The translations under genes were made by a program, and so were the position numbers. Positions 63,927-64,000 of a DNA stretch of 64,000 nucleotides are shown here, piece by piece. Origin of the DNA: Rosistilla ulvae (lineage in GTDB: Bacteria; Planctomycetota; Planctomycetia; Pirellulales; Pirellulaceae); NCBI RefSeq assembly GCF_007741475.1, contig NZ_CP036261.1, forward strand, positions 1,302,001-1,366,000, given 5' to 3'. Within the stretch, counting starts at the first letter, position 1. Every line of letters starts with the position of its first letter. The notes under the pieces were generated by a model. The model was given only the letters and a program-made list of their open reading frames with translations, was not told where the DNA came from and made no database searches.

Positions 63927-64000
63927 ATGTCAGACTACCGCGAGGCATTTGCGACCTTTATCAAACCGTTTGCCGAATATCCGTCGCTGCAACAACGCGT
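63927..64000 (+). CDS. Start of a gene cut by the window end
   Basis: An ATG at 63927 opens SDYREAFATFIKPFAEYPSLQQR, an open frame to the window edge (24 residues). The coding character is plausible (Ala/Phe/Pro-rich start with no stop) but there is no clear ribosome site, and the family cannot be named. Confidence 0.4.
   Translation, partial: MSDYREAFATFIKPFAEYPSLQQR

Overview
The window looks like chromosomal DNA of a planctomycete, probably of the Pirellulaceae (Rhodopirellula/Rosistilla type). The reasons are three DUF1559 pseudopilin-like proteins with the [14 protein letters not shown] prepilin signal, hpnCDE squalene genes, a large secreted zinc metalloprotease of planctomycete type, a DUF563/GT61 glycosyltransferase, many exported proteins with no close characterised relative, loosely packed genes, and several families of palindromic intergenic repeats. 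No rRNA, tRNA or CRISPR array was found. No database search was possible, so family names come from motif recognition.

Layout. 1-12.9 kb: the tail of an unknown gene, a REP-like palindrome cluster, a UvrD/PcrA helicase, a HisA-like protein, an exported Met/Gly-repeat protein, rsmD (odd active site), an exported cyclophilin-like protein (lacking the catalytic Arg), a Fe3+-type binding lipoprotein, a HEXXH peptidase, a CrtI-like oxidoreductase and a beta-barrel protein. 13.4-24.2 kb: a secreted metalloprotease, the gyrA-hemG pair, a GspE-like protein with a ruined Walker A motif, and a secreted alpha/beta hydrolase. 24.2-30.3 kb is an accessory, more AT-rich stretch: a DUF1559/lipoprotein pair, a DUF1796 protein, an FkbM methyltransferase pseudogene and a GT61 glycosyltransferase.

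30.3-39.3 kb: an NTP/NDP-type transporter diverging from a TerB-like/AAA+/zinc-ribbon protein, a five-copy 116-bp tandem array, a lectin-like exported protein, an M24 peptidase, a Nudix hydrolase and a membrane pyrophosphatase with an unusual insert. 39.8-45.6 kb: a compact minus-strand operon of three different GspF-like proteins, three minor-pseudopilin-like proteins and a DUF1559 protein, with no secretin or ATPase. 45.8-57.6 kb: a CPA2 antiporter, hpnC-hpnD-hpnE, a PQQ-type beta-propeller membrane protein, an SRPBCC-GyrI fusion, ispH, a second copy of the tandem palindrome family, a DUF1801 protein, gltX and a small zinc-ribbon protein. 57.6-60.5 kb is a second accessory patch: an IS4-like transposase relic, another DUF1559/lipoprotein pair and a 13-bp tandem repeat. 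60.7-64 kb: a conserved small protein overlapping a LolA-like lipoprotein gene, an exported endonuclease/exonuclease/phosphatase, and the start of a gene cut by the window edge.

Themes. ispH supplies C5 isoprenoid precursors, hpnCDE makes squalene, and a CrtI-like enzyme is also present. The best candidate for an undescribed system is the secretion-like machinery: the triple-GspF pseudopilin operon, the degenerate GspE homologue 17 kb away, and the DUF1559/lipoprotein modules.
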